This document shows positions 13,918-20,779 of a stretch of DNA of 22,059 nt, piece after piece; the first letter of the stretch is position 1, and each line of letters begins with the position of its first letter. The notes below the pieces were generated by a model, which was given only the letters and a program-made list of their open reading frames with translations, was not told the origin of the DNA and searched no databases. The stretch lies in the IMG/VR virus record IMGVR_UViG_3300038701_002856, positions 1 to 22,059 of that record, one strand, 5' to 3'. This DNA comes from a virus. A program made the position numbers and the translations under genes.

Positions 13918-14302
13918 TTATTTCTATTTTAGCTTTTTGTAACAATTCTAAACCTTTTGTTTCTATATATTTTTCTCTATAGAAAACTCTTTTTATACCA
14001 GATTGTATTATAAGTTTAGCACATTCTATACATGGAGACATGGTAACATATAAATCAGAATTTAAAGAAGATTCATTTGATTTAGCACATTTTGATATAC
14101 AATTGGATTCCGCGTGCAACACTTCTTCTTTTGTAACATTATCTTCTTCACAAGAATTTTCAAAACCAGAAGGAGTGCCGTTGTATCCAATAGATATGAT
14201 CCTATTATCTTTAACTAAGATAGCACCTACTTTTTTTCTTTTAGAATAAGATGATTCAGATATTACACTAGCAATATCCATGTATTGATGATTAGTTACC
14301 AT
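13907..14302 (-). CDS. dCMP deaminase
   Basis: 131 residues, a normal length. Zinc-dependent conversion of dCMP to dUMP. The zinc and proton-shuttle motif HAE is at 63-65 (VLHAESNC), and PCxxC at 90-94 (SPCIECAKL) gives the two Cys ligands. NGTPSGFENSCEE (41-53) matches the substrate loop of dCMP deaminases. It supplies dUMP to the adjacent thymidylate synthase/hydroxymethylase-type enzyme, whose gene overlaps it by 11 bases, and its own start overlaps the MazG-type gene's stop by one base. Confidence 0.93.
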   Translation of the reverse strand: MVTNHQYMDIASVISESSYSKRKKVGAILVKDNRIISIGYNGTPSGFENSCEEDNVTKEEVLHAESNCISKCAKSNESSLNSDLYVTMSPCIECAKLIIQSGIKRVFYREKYIETKGLELLQKAKIEINEI

Positions 14303-14895
14303 TACTTTATATCTTTTACTCTAACATAAGCTTTTCCTCCTTGCTTTAAAGATGGTTTAGCTATTAAGTGTAAATCATCTTTATCCGTAAAGACTTTATC
14401 TCCTAATATTATGTCATGATTCTTCAAAAAAGAATTGATATCAGTAAACACACAAGGTAAGTTATAATATCCGTTTTTATGGAGATCTCCTTTAACTTGC
14501 TTTCTAGTTATCTTCTCGTCTTTTTTAAACGTCCCGTTTTCCATTTTACCTGTCCTAGATTTTATGACATCATAAGCAGATTCTATACATGTTTCTATAC
14601 TTATCCAATCTTCATTAGTCATTTCCATCATAGAACCACCGTCTCCAGCTACATCTTCATAATAAGTCTCTGATCTATTTTCGTCGAAATACTTATTTCC
14701 AAGAAAAGCTAAATTAGTCAACACTACAGCGATATCACCTATAGCATCGATAAACTCTGGTTCATCTTTCTTTAGAATAGCTTTAGCTAATTCGCCTGTT
14801 TCTTCTATGAGTTTAGCAAATTGAGTCTTTACATCACCCATATCGTAAATACCTCTTTTGCTTGCCCAATCTCTAATTAATTCGAATTTTTCCAT
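14302..14895 (-). CDS. MazG-type nucleotide pyrophosphohydrolase
   Basis: Start taken at ATG 14895 (MEKFELIRDWASKRG), 197 residues: it lies one base after the preceding stop and is preceded by the leader ATCAAAACAACAAATAAA; a longer frame would begin inside the upstream gene. The MazG motif EExxE (31-35) and FIDAIGD (48-54) give the magnesium-binding acidic residues. MazG-type enzymes cut NTPs or dNTPs to NMPs, here perhaps dUTP or dCTP to feed the deaminase and hydroxymethylase steps or clear unwanted nucleotides. The C-terminal 90 residues (KVFTDKDDLHLIAKPS) are an extra domain of unknown role. Confidence 0.82.
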   Translation of the reverse strand: MEKFELIRDWASKRGIYDMGDVKTQFAKLIEETGELAKAILKKDEPEFIDAIGDIAVVLTNLAFLGNKYFDENRSETYYEDVAGDGGSMMEMTNEDWISIETCIESAYDVIKSRTGKMENGTFKKDEKITRKQVKGDLHKNGYYNLPCVFTDINSFLKNHDIILGDKVFTDKDDLHLIAKPSLKQGGKAYVRVKDIK

Positions 14896-14896
14896 T

Positions 14897-15169
14897 TTAT
14901 TTGTTGTTTTGATTTTCAATATAATTATTCATACTACCTAAGTAAGCTACAGCATCTAACAGATTGTCCTCTTTATGTGAGTAGCTCTCTCTTGACATTT
15001 TAAGTGCAACCATGCACTTATATAGATCTACAGCTGTTATGTCCTTAGAAGTCATGAGAGATGCTAATTTAGCAGCTTTTTCCATTCCATCCTCTATCGG
15101 GCCGTACATTCTCTCTTTTTCTTGAGATCTTTTGTTAATTATTTTATCAGCTTCATTTAAAATATTCAT
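14897..15169 (-). CDS. DUF6378-like phage protein
   Basis: 90 residues. ERMYGPIEDGMEKAAKL near 19-35, then DITAVDLYKCMVALKMSRES (43-62) and NLLDAVAYLGSMNNY (69-83) match small phage proteins recalled as DUF6378, all-alpha and of unknown role, with some likeness to MazG-type helical folds (acidic residues spaced across helices). It lies directly before the MazG-type gene, and its last codons form part of that gene's A-rich translation leader. Confidence 0.75.
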   Translation of the reverse strand: MNILNEADKIINKRSQEKERMYGPIEDGMEKAAKLASLMTSKDITAVDLYKCMVALKMSRESYSHKEDNLLDAVAYLGSMNNYIENQNNK

Positions 15170-15172
15170 AGT

Positions 15173-16012
15173 CTATTGATTTGATTTATCTTCGAATTTT
15201 ATACTTTCCATTTTAATCTCTTGATCAAAGTTTTCTCCAGAACTAACTCCGTTATTTCTTTTGTCACTTTGTTTTTTAAAAAACTCTTGTGGTCTATAAA
15301 TATCATTTTTACCACGAGTCATAGAATCACTAAGTATTTGAATAGCTAGTTCATCTTTTTCTTTTGAAAAATCTTTTAACTTCCTAGCGAAGTCTTCTGC
15401 TATAATTTGATTTAAAGTAAATTTATCACTAAGCTTCAATCTTTGCTTGTGAAACTCCATCCAATTCTGCCTGACTAAAACATTTTTAAAAATATTAGAA
15501 CAACTTGAAACATGCTCTAAGAAAAAAAAGTTTTTCTCTAAATTAATTATTAAATCAAAATTATTTTTGTTTTCGTGTGTGTGTGTGCTTTCACTCTCTG
15601 GTATATTGGTATATTGGTATATTGGTATATCTACAGTACATTTGCTTTGACCAGTGCCCTGTAGTTGCTTTGTCAAGTGCCCTATAGTTGCTTTGTCAAG
15701 TGCTTTGTCAAGTGCTTTATCAAAATTTGATAGGGCAATAACGTTTGAAGAGTATTGATTTTTGCTTTTTTCTATTAATTCGAAGAAATTTAACTTGACT
15801 AAATCATTAAAATGACTTATATAAGTATTGTAAGATTTTATACCTACAGCTTCCATTACCATGGTAGTAGGTAATCCAAATTGTTTCTTCCATCCTAATC
15901 TATTACAATGTTCTATCGCGAAAAAATATATAGCTATATGATTAGGTTTAATTAATCCAGTATTCTCGAAAGAGAAGTCCCAAAATTTTCTTGTTAAGCT
16001 ATAAATATCCAT
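15173..16012 (-). CDS. replication initiator-like winged-helix protein
   Basis: 279 residues. The N-terminal 100 residues (FGLPTTMVMEAVGIKSYNTY near 45-64, then FNDLVKLNFFELIEKS) form a winged-helix domain as in phage replication initiators and DnaD-type organisers. The middle (about 97-145) is low complexity because two DNA repeat arrays run through it (KALDKALDKA; IYQYTNIP). The C-terminal part (NQIIAEDFARKLKDFSKE, DIYRPQEFFKK) is a helical domain. A repeat-bearing gene for an initiator is the layout of lambda O and its origin. Host protein partners would include the DnaC-like loader encoded downstream. Confidence 0.65.
   Translation of the reverse strand: MDIYSLTRKFWDFSFENTGLIKPNHIAIYFFAIEHCNRLGWKKQFGLPTTMVMEAVGIKSYNTYISHFNDLVKLNFFELIEKSKNQYSSNVIALSNFDKALDKALDKATIGHLTKQLQGTGQSKCTVDIPIYQYTNIPESESTHTHENKNNFDLIINLEKNFFFLEHVSSCSNIFKNVLVRQNWMEFHKQRLKLSDKFTLNQIIAEDFARKLKDFSKEKDELAIQILSDSMTRGKNDIYRPQEFFKKQSDKRNNGVSSGENFDQEIKMESIKFEDKSNQ
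15600..15630. repeat. 8-bp tandem repeat, nearly four copies
   Basis: GGTATATT repeated 3.9 times without a mismatch, inside the initiator-like gene. The AT-rich repeat next to the array at 15641-15724 would suit an unwinding element. Just left is a GTGTGTGTGTG run (15575-15587). Confidence 0.85.
15641..15724. repeat. iteron-like array, candidate replication origin
   Basis: Two 23-24-base units (15641-15664 and 15665-15687, TTGCTTTGwCmAGTGCCCTrTAG) followed by three 12-13-base units sharing TGCTTTGTCAAG (15688-15724). Five copies of one core on the same face and in the same direction, within the gene for an initiator-like protein and next to an AT-rich repeat, match the layout of iteron origins such as lambda ori. 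Origin function is inferred. Confidence 0.55.
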
Positions 16013-16024
16013 GTTTTCTCATTA

Positions 16025-16050
16025 ATAGGGAGAGATTTAACTCTCCCTAT
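16025..16050 (-). promoter_or_regulatory. 10-bp intercistronic hairpin
   Basis: ATAGGGAGAG pairs perfectly with CTCTCCCTAT around a 6-base loop, between the stop at 16061 and the initiator-like start codon (12 bases away). No T run follows on the minus strand, so it is more likely an mRNA processing or translation-control element, or a weak attenuator, than a true terminator. It lies upstream of the gene that carries the candidate origin. Confidence 0.6.
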
Positions 16051-16060
16051 ATTATTGTTT

Positions 16061-16789
16061 TTAGTGAAGTTCAATTAACGCACAATCAAACCCTATTTTT
16101 TTAAAATCTGTTATTTGATCACGTATTATTTTTTCAGATAATTGATCTATCATATCTAATAAATGTATTGATTCTAAATAAAAATCAACACCATCACTAG
16201 TAGCATCATAACATAATTCTACTTCTATCTCAACATGTTTCTCACCTTTAAATAAAGGTATAGATAAATAAAAACAACTAGGTAAATCAGCGTTAACTTC
16301 TCTTTCCAAGTTATCTTTAGTCTTACCTCTTTGATTATTAGCTTGTTCTATTAATGAATTAACTTTAGCTGAAAAAGAAGATAATTTACTATGTAATTCA
16401 TTAAATACATCACTATCAACAAAATAAGACCTAAATCTCTTTAAGTGTTTAGCTAATTTAACAGCGCCGTATCTACTTTCACTGTTTATTTTTAACATTT
16501 CTAGAGTTTTTGATTCAATCAAAGAACCTGTAACAATATTTGATTCTTGACTTTTATCATCCTCAGTAAATGTTATAATCCTTTTTTCTATAGAAAAAGA
16601 TAAAGAAGCTACACTAGGGTCCATAAATCCCATTCTATTAGATATATAACTTACTGGCCCATTAATTACTGTTTTGTAATTAGATGGTTTTTTTGGTAAC
16701 AAAGGTAAAGCTTCACCTTCTCTAAAGACTATTTCTAGAGCCTTGCCCTCGACGTCTTTTGCTTCGATATTTATACTTGGTTTATCCAT
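16061..16789 (-). CDS. unknown phage protein, 242 residues
   Basis: Soluble mixed alpha/beta protein. It starts MDKPSINIEAKDVEGKALEI, has a helical middle (FNELHSKLSSFSAKVNSLIEQ near 129-149) and a beta-rich part (FYLSIPLFKGEKHVEIEVEL, about 172-191), then a helical end. No catalytic motif seen. It overlaps the next upstream gene (16782-17210) by 8 bases and belongs to the SSB-DnaA-like block. I know of no family for it; a role in replication or recombination is suggested only by position. Confidence 0.7.
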   Translation of the reverse strand: MDKPSINIEAKDVEGKALEIVFREGEALPLLPKKPSNYKTVINGPVSYISNRMGFMDPSVASLSFSIEKRIITFTEDDKSQESNIVTGSLIESKTLEMLKINSESRYGAVKLAKHLKRFRSYFVDSDVFNELHSKLSSFSAKVNSLIEQANNQRGKTKDNLEREVNADLPSCFYLSIPLFKGEKHVEIEVELCYDATSDGVDFYLESIHLLDMIDQLSEKIIRDQITDFKKIGFDCALIELH

Positions 16790-17210
16790 TTCTTGAAACT
16801 TTTAAGCCTAACGAATATTGACGTTCTTCAATATTCATAGGTCTAGTGTTTACTAATATACCTTCAGCATCATACTGACCAACTCTTCTTTTCTCGTGGT
16901 CATAGAATTCATACAATACACCCTCTACTTCTTCTGCGTCTTCTTTTAATAAATAAAGAAGCGAAGCTTGATCAGATTTTGCTTTTTTTATCTGTTCTTT
17001 TATAGGATTAGTAGCTATTTTTAATTTCGCTTCTAATTCTGATATTTCTTGGGTTTTCGCTGATAAATCCAACTCCACGTCTTTTCTTTCTTCAGGATTT
17101 AAAGACCTCATATAGGTACCTTCTACAGTACTGTCACATTGAGCTTCTAGGTTATCCCTTATTTCCTCTGGAGTAAGCGATATTTCTTCTTTGAACAATC
17201 TTTGTTCCAT
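16782..17210 (-). CDS. coiled-coil protein of unknown function
   Basis: 142 residues. A helical pair from about 20 to 95 (LDLSAKTQEISELEAKLKIA, then KEQIKKAKSDQASLLYLLKE) is followed by a small beta end with EGVLYEFYDHEKRRVGQYD (95-113) and NTRPMNIEERQYSL. The end looks like a short strand-turn-strand. Paired by an 8-base overlap with the 242-residue gene, so the two products may act together. Upstream lies SSB, 29 bases away. Confidence 0.7.
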   Translation of the reverse strand: MEQRLFKEEISLTPEEIRDNLEAQCDSTVEGTYMRSLNPEERKDVELDLSAKTQEISELEAKLKIATNPIKEQIKKAKSDQASLLYLLKEDAEEVEGVLYEFYDHEKRRVGQYDAEGILVNTRPMNIEERQYSLGLKVSRNG

Positions 17211-17239
17211 ATTACTTATTTATTTGGTTACTAATTAAA

Positions 17240-17620
17240 TTAAAAAGGTAAATCATCGACATCTGAATTACCTTGATAGTGAGTTGAATGACTACTGTCT
17301 TTATTGTCCAAAATCTTTAATGACTTAGAAACTATCTGTGTATAATACCTTTTGTCTCCTTTAGAATCTGTATAAGATCTATTTTGAAGTTTCCCTTCTA
17401 AATATACCAAAGATCCTTTAGTCACGTTTTCACTTATATATTTAGCTGATTTACCAAAAGCTACTATATTATGCCAATCTGTTTGAGTTACATACTCTCC
17501 TGATTTATCTTTAAAAGACTCAGAAGTAGCTACATTAAATTGACACATATCACTTCCTTTTACATGCTTTATTTCAGGATCTTTACCTAGTCTACCTATT
17601 AATATCGTTTTGTTGATCAT
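17240..17620 (-). CDS. ssb: single-stranded DNA-binding protein
   Basis: 126 residues. OB fold from MINKTILIGRLGKDPE to about residue 105, with NVATSESF, DWHNIVAFGKSAKY and LVYLEGKLQNRSYTD as in bacterial SSB. The C-terminal linker is very short and ends in the acidic tip DVDDLPF, the docking site for replication and repair partners, so it can recruit host proteins. It coats single strands in replication and during annealing by the Rad52-like protein encoded upstream. One base overlap with the HTH-like gene. Confidence 0.95.
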   Translation of the reverse strand: MINKTILIGRLGKDPEIKHVKGSDMCQFNVATSESFKDKSGEYVTQTDWHNIVAFGKSAKYISENVTKGSLVYLEGKLQNRSYTDSKGDKRYYTQIVSKSLKILDNKDSSHSTHYQGNSDVDDLPF

Positions 17621-17826
17621 TATTTTACTATTTTGATTTTAAGGCCTATTTTCTCAAATGAATCTATCTCATCTTGAGTTAATTCGTTGTCTAACTCTCT
17701 TCTCCATAAAGTGCCTATAGAGATTTTACTTTTTCTAGCTATAAAACCTCTCTTTAACCCAGATTGATTTATATCTCTAGTTAAGTTCTCTACTTTTATA
17801 GAATTATTTTTAGTTTTACTCTTCAT
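17620..17826 (-). CDS. putative helix-turn-helix protein
   Basis: 68 residues, basic. RGFIARKSKISIGTLWRRE (26-44) reads as a helix-turn-helix: a helix with Ala, a Ser/Gly turn and a recognition helix with Trp and Arg. The later LTQDEIDSFEKIGL is a supporting helix. It could be a small regulator or origin-binding protein of the replication block. Its stop abuts the SSB start (one base shared), and it overlaps the upstream gene by 11 bases. Domain call from pattern only. Confidence 0.55.
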   Translation of the reverse strand: MKSKTKNNSIKVENLTRDINQSGLKRGFIARKSKISIGTLWRRELDNELTQDEIDSFEKIGLKIKIVK

Positions 17827-18028
17827 GTTGTATTATAATATTTGCTTGTAACCATAATTTTTCCATATTGATTAAATCTCCTACTCTTTTATGAAAGCAA
17901 AATTCAAAAAAACACAAACTTGCCTCATTAAAGTTTTTATCAATTATTATATTTCTAATTCTAACTAATTGATCTATAGTTAATGAATCAAATATTAATT
18001 TTGCTATTCTATCTTCAATAATAGTCAT
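17816..18028 (-). CDS. small unknown protein, 70 residues
   Basis: MTIIEDRIAKLIFDSLTIDQ start, rich in Ile and Phe, with CFFEFCFHKR near 39-48. The middle is hydrophobic yet includes polar residues, so it is more likely a compact helical protein than membrane-bound. It overlaps the DnaA-like gene by ATGA and the HTH-like gene by 11 bases, so translation is coupled. No family recognised. Confidence 0.6.
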   Translation of the reverse strand: MTIIEDRIAKLIFDSLTIDQLVRIRNIIIDKNFNEASLCFFEFCFHKRVGDLINMEKLWLQANIIIQHEE

Positions 18029-18339
18029 ATCTGATCTTTTAATTTTAAATTTTCAACAATAAAACTTTCATAATCATTATAATCTTTACAATAATTAGAT
18101 TCGAAAGTCATTCTATCTTGATGCCTAATTAAAGAAGACATAATACTAGTGTGATTTAACCTATTTACTATTTTAGCTATATTTTCGTAAGATAAACCAT
18201 ATGATTTTCTTATGAAGAAAATAGCAAAATCTCTAGCTTTAACATTTTCTTGATTACGAGAACTACTTAATAAATCATTTTTAGATAATTCAGAATACTC
18301 GCATGTTAAATCTATAATCCTATCAGTTTTAGTTATCAT
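18025..18339 (-). CDS. stand-alone DnaA domain IV-like protein
   Basis: Start taken at ATG 18339 (MITKTDRIIDLTCEYSELSK), 104 residues, overlapping the upstream stop by 11 bases (ATGATAACTAA); a longer frame lies inside that gene. VKARDFAIFFIRKSYGLSYE then NRLNHTSIMSSLIRH matches the C-terminal DnaA-box-binding domain of DnaA: a long helix, a short linker and the HTSIxxxL signature (host DHTTVxxA). There is no AAA+ domain. It may bind DnaA boxes or a phage origin and recruit or block host DnaA. Confidence 0.78.
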   Translation of the reverse strand: MITKTDRIIDLTCEYSELSKNDLLSSSRNQENVKARDFAIFFIRKSYGLSYENIAKIVNRLNHTSIMSSLIRHQDRMTFESNYCKDYNDYESFIVENLKLKDQI

Positions 18340-18646
18340 TTTCTTTATTTTTTTCGTTACAATAATCGACAGCGTCGTCGTATGAATCAAAGTGCCTAAG
18401 TGGTATTAAATCTTTATTACCAAAAGTACTTGTAGTAATACTTGATTCTACACAAGCACTGGGTTTTTCAAATACTACTTTTCCTATATTAAATAACCCC
18501 ATTGATTTAACAGTATTATCATCTATAACATAAGAGTATATTTTATCAAAAAAACCTTTTTTAACTAACTGTATACCAAGGATTTTAAATCCTTTCCTAT
18601 AAATATATTCAGGTTTAATTAACTCGTCTCTAGGTATGTATTTCAT
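18329..18646 (-). CDS. unknown protein behind promoter P4
   Basis: 105 residues: MKYIPRDELIKPEYIYRKGF start, a beta-rich middle (IYSYVIDDNTVKSMGLFNIG) and a helical end with DSYDDAVDYCNEKNKEN. First gene of the P4 unit; its ATG follows the shared leader AATCAAAACAATAAGTATT. It overlaps the DnaA-like gene by 11 bases. No family recognised. Confidence 0.65.
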   Translation of the reverse strand: MKYIPRDELIKPEYIYRKGFKILGIQLVKKGFFDKIYSYVIDDNTVKSMGLFNIGKVVFEKPSACVESSITTSTFGNKDLIPLRHFDSYDDAVDYCNEKNKENDN

Positions 18647-18656
18647 AATACTTATT

Positions 18657-18710
18657 GTTTTGATTACATAAGCAATGTACTAACTTTTTCTTAAAATGAA
18701 AACTTTTCTT
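18657..18710 (-). promoter_or_regulatory. phage promoter P4
   Basis: Minus strand: AAAGTTTTCATTTTAAG, then 10 bases, TACATTGC (18679-18672), then TGTAATCAAAAC. Near-identical to P5 over about 50 bases; only a few positions differ. It drives the DnaA-like to SSB block and perhaps more. Confidence 0.78.
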
Positions 18711-19409
18711 TTAATTTTTTTGGTTTAAAACTATAGTTTTGTAAACTTCTCTAAGTTTTTCAACTCTAAATTTTATTTCTTCTTCTATTTTTTTATCCCT
18801 TTTTATAACAAAAGATTTAACTCTCAATTCTTTTGATATATATTTTATAATATTATTGTTATGATCTATTTGTGAACAAGCCTCTATATAATCTGGGTTA
18901 TCTTCTTGGCAATCAAACTTAAAATAAAGTCTTTTCTTTTCTTCTTCTATAATCTCTTTAGGGGTCGGAACTAAACAATATATTAATTTAGCAACTTCTT
19001 TATTTGTTAACATCATATAACCACGTAGCTGATACTCGTAAGCTTTAGATATACTAGACTCATGAAACGTTCTTATATTGTATGATGTTTTTATATCTTC
19101 AACAGATGAATCAAGAACTATGTCAGGTGTACCTGTTAACCATTCGTTTTCTAAATTATCTTTAAAAGCATATCTAAAACCTCCGTAAACATCTGAAACT
19201 AATTGCATAGAATCTTGTTCACATAAGTTTCCTTTTTTAATTTCATTACTAAATATTAGTTCTTTATAACTATATTTCTCTTCTAAGAACATGCCTGAAA
19301 CTAATTTTTTAGCTGTTTGTGATAAATTACCAGCCTCTTTATCTGCTTTTGATTTAGGATTAGTAAATACATCCCCAAGTTTACTGCATCTCACTTTTAA
19401 TTCTTTCAT
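18711..19409 (-). CDS. YqaJ/lambda exonuclease-like recombination nuclease
   Basis: 232 residues. PD-(D/E)XK nuclease that chews 5' ends to give single strands for annealing. Motifs: Glu64 in GNLCEQDSM; GTPDIVLD (93-100) with Asp96; EDIKT (104-108) with Lys107; YEYQLRGYM (124-132) with Gln127. This order and spacing are those of YqaJ and lambda Exo. Its start overlaps the stop of the Rad52-like annealing protein gene by ATGA; exonuclease and annealing protein act as a pair. Confidence 0.85.
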   Translation of the reverse strand: MKELKVRCSKLGDVFTNPKSKADKEAGNLSQTAKKLVSGMFLEEKYSYKELIFSNEIKKGNLCEQDSMQLVSDVYGGFRYAFKDNLENEWLTGTPDIVLDSSVEDIKTSYNIRTFHESSISKAYEYQLRGYMMLTNKEVAKLIYCLVPTPKEIIEEEKKRLYFKFDCQEDNPDYIEACSQIDHNNNIIKYISKELRVKSFVIKRDKKIEEEIKFRVEKLREVYKTIVLNQKN

Positions 19410-20068
19410 AATGTTTTTAATTTTTGATTATACAAATTCATTAGACCATGATGTTTAGCTACTTTTTCTAAAGAAGCTAATTCAATTTTGTTTTCGCATT
19501 TACTTATCGCATTTATAACACGTTCTTTTTCTTGGTCTAATTGTATGTCTTTAATACCTAAAACCGAATCATCTACTTTTAATGTATAGTTTTCAGCTCT
19601 ATTTAAGTTACCTCCAAATATTTTACCTATCTTTTCAGCAGCATCTTTAATAGCAAAACTCTCAGCGGCTGGTGCAGCCATTTGAACCGCAGCGGTTTTC
19701 ATTTGGTTAAAATCAACAGCTCCAGCTCCCTGAGCGGTTTGCATAGGTGCAGCCCCTATACCATCTTGAAAAGTCCAATCCCCATTTATAGGATTCTTAT
19801 AATGCAACCTAATAGTAACGCATACGCTGTTGGCTATATGTTTAACGTCTTTTATTTCAACTCGCCACTCTTTAAATATATAATTTAGTAAGTGTTCAAC
19901 CGCTTCTATAGGTAAATATAAACCTTTAGTTATTTGATTTGTTTTTACAAAACTAGGATGGGGATCTTGGTTTAACAAGACAACTAAAGCGTCTTGAGCC
20001 ATTTTTTCTTGTATTTCCCCTGATGAAAAACCATCTACAAGCTGTTGTACTGTTGGTAATTTATTCAT
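19406..20068 (-). CDS. Rad52-like single-strand annealing protein
   Basis: 220 residues. DNA annealing protein for phage recombination. The core LPIEAVEHLLNYIFKEWRVE (52-71) is followed by VTIRLHYKNPINGDWTFQDG (84-103), GAAPMQT and PAAESFAIKDAAEKIGKIFG (133-152) with LNRAE. The ...KDAAEKxGxxFGxxLNR segment is characteristic of Rad52-superfamily annealing proteins of phages. The C-terminal 55 residues form a helical tail, perhaps for SSB binding. Pairs with the exonuclease gene just downstream. Confidence 0.78.
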   Translation of the reverse strand: MNKLPTVQQLVDGFSSGEIQEKMAQDALVVLLNQDPHPSFVKTNQITKGLYLPIEAVEHLLNYIFKEWRVEIKDVKHIANSVCVTIRLHYKNPINGDWTFQDGIGAAPMQTAQGAGAVDFNQMKTAAVQMAAPAAESFAIKDAAEKIGKIFGGNLNRAENYTLKVDDSVLGIKDIQLDQEKERVINAISKCENKIELASLEKVAKHHGLMNLYNQKLKTL

Positions 20069-20330
20069 AATTGTTTTCTATATAATTTTCAATAATGTTT
20101 CCTATATCAATATAACGAAGACACTCATACAAATCAAAATGTAAACCCTCTCTTACGTCTCCATCTCCATGATCAAAAGGCGTAGGTGTAGTAAACTCAT
20201 CTACTAGATCTTCTTCATGGACTTTAAGATACTCTTCGAAATCATCAAAAGAAACTTCTAACCATTTACCATTACAATAAATATCTATAGACTGGGTTAA
20301 CCAGTCTATAGCAAAATCTTCTCTTTTCAT
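20061..20330 (-). CDS. unknown acidic protein, 89 residues
   Basis: Start taken at ATG 20330 (MKREDFAIDWLTQSIDIYCN), one base after the preceding stop; the longer frame would need a TTG. Very acidic, with FDDFEEYLKVHEEDLVDEF near 29-47 and an unusual FDHGDGDVREG turn (54-64), ending in helices. Acidic DNA-mimic proteins are common in early phage operons, but nothing specific supports that here. It overlaps the Rad52-like gene by 8 bases. Confidence 0.65.
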   Translation of the reverse strand: MKREDFAIDWLTQSIDIYCNGKWLEVSFDDFEEYLKVHEEDLVDEFTTPTPFDHGDGDVREGLHFDLYECLRYIDIGNIIENYIENNYE

Positions 20331-20331
20331 T

Positions 20332-20556
20332 TTAATCAATTTTAGTAGATAATATAGATTTTATTAAATCTTCATCATGACCTAATTGAGAATAAGTATT
20401 ACCACCTATAGAATCATCTTCTAATTGATCTTTAAAGAATGTAATTATTTGTCTATACTTACAATCTTCATACATTTTTAATGCAGATAAATGGACTAAA
20501 CTATTATTACAAGTTGTCTCTAGTGTTTCAATAATTCTTTCTGATAATTCTTTCAT
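20332..20556 (-). CDS. unknown protein, first gene behind promoter P5
   Basis: 74 residues: MKELSERIIETLETTCNNSL start, then CKYRQIITFFKDQLEDDS, ending GHDEDLIKSILSTKID. All-alpha, acidic. It begins the recombination operon from P5; its leader is AATCAAACAATAAAACAA. It is followed one base later by the 89-residue gene. No family recognised. Confidence 0.65.
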   Translation of the reverse strand: MKELSERIIETLETTCNNSLVHLSALKMYEDCKYRQIITFFKDQLEDDSIGGNTYSQLGHDEDLIKSILSTKID

Positions 20557-20565
20557 TTGTTTTAT

Positions 20566-20622
20566 TGTTTGATTACATAAGCAATGTACTAACTTTTTTT
20601 TAAAATGAAAACTTTTCTTTTA
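20566..20622 (-). promoter_or_regulatory. phage promoter P5
   Basis: Minus strand: AAAGTTTTCATTTTAA, 11 bases, TACATTGC (20588-20581), then TGTAATCAAAC. This starts the early recombination operon. Upstream (20623-20733) there is no ORF that I trust; it holds AT-rich sequence and a stray copy of the TGTAATCAAAC-type leader at 20730-20711 that lacks the promoter parts. Confidence 0.78.
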
Positions 20623-20733
20623 ATTTTTTTTGTTTAAAAAAACAAAAATTATTAATATCGATTTTTATTATTATATTTAAACCCAACCTTAAAGAAGATC
20701 CCATCTTCGCTATTTGTTGGTTTGATTACACTC

Positions 20734-20767
20734 AAAAAACGCCTGTCGTACCACGTCGGGCGTTTTT
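20734..20767 (-). terminator. terminator of the lysis operon
   Basis: AAAAACGCC pairs with GGCGTTTTT across a 15-base loop. Read on the minus strand a T6 run follows, so it can end transcripts from the holin side. On the plus strand it lies 12 bases before the start of the lone rightward gene, so in that direction it would sit in the 5' leader or act as an attenuator. Confidence 0.7.
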
Positions 20768-20779
20768 AATTTAAAAGAT

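Noticed and set aside
15600-15724. CRISPR array
   Set aside because: Units are 8-24 bases, directly adjacent with no spacers, and inside a coding region.
20615-20718. 34-codon minus-strand frame starting MGSSLRLGLN
   Set aside because: Though it follows a leader-like element, it runs through the upstream part of promoter P5, has a poly-Lys/Phe composition, and no promoter is seen for it.
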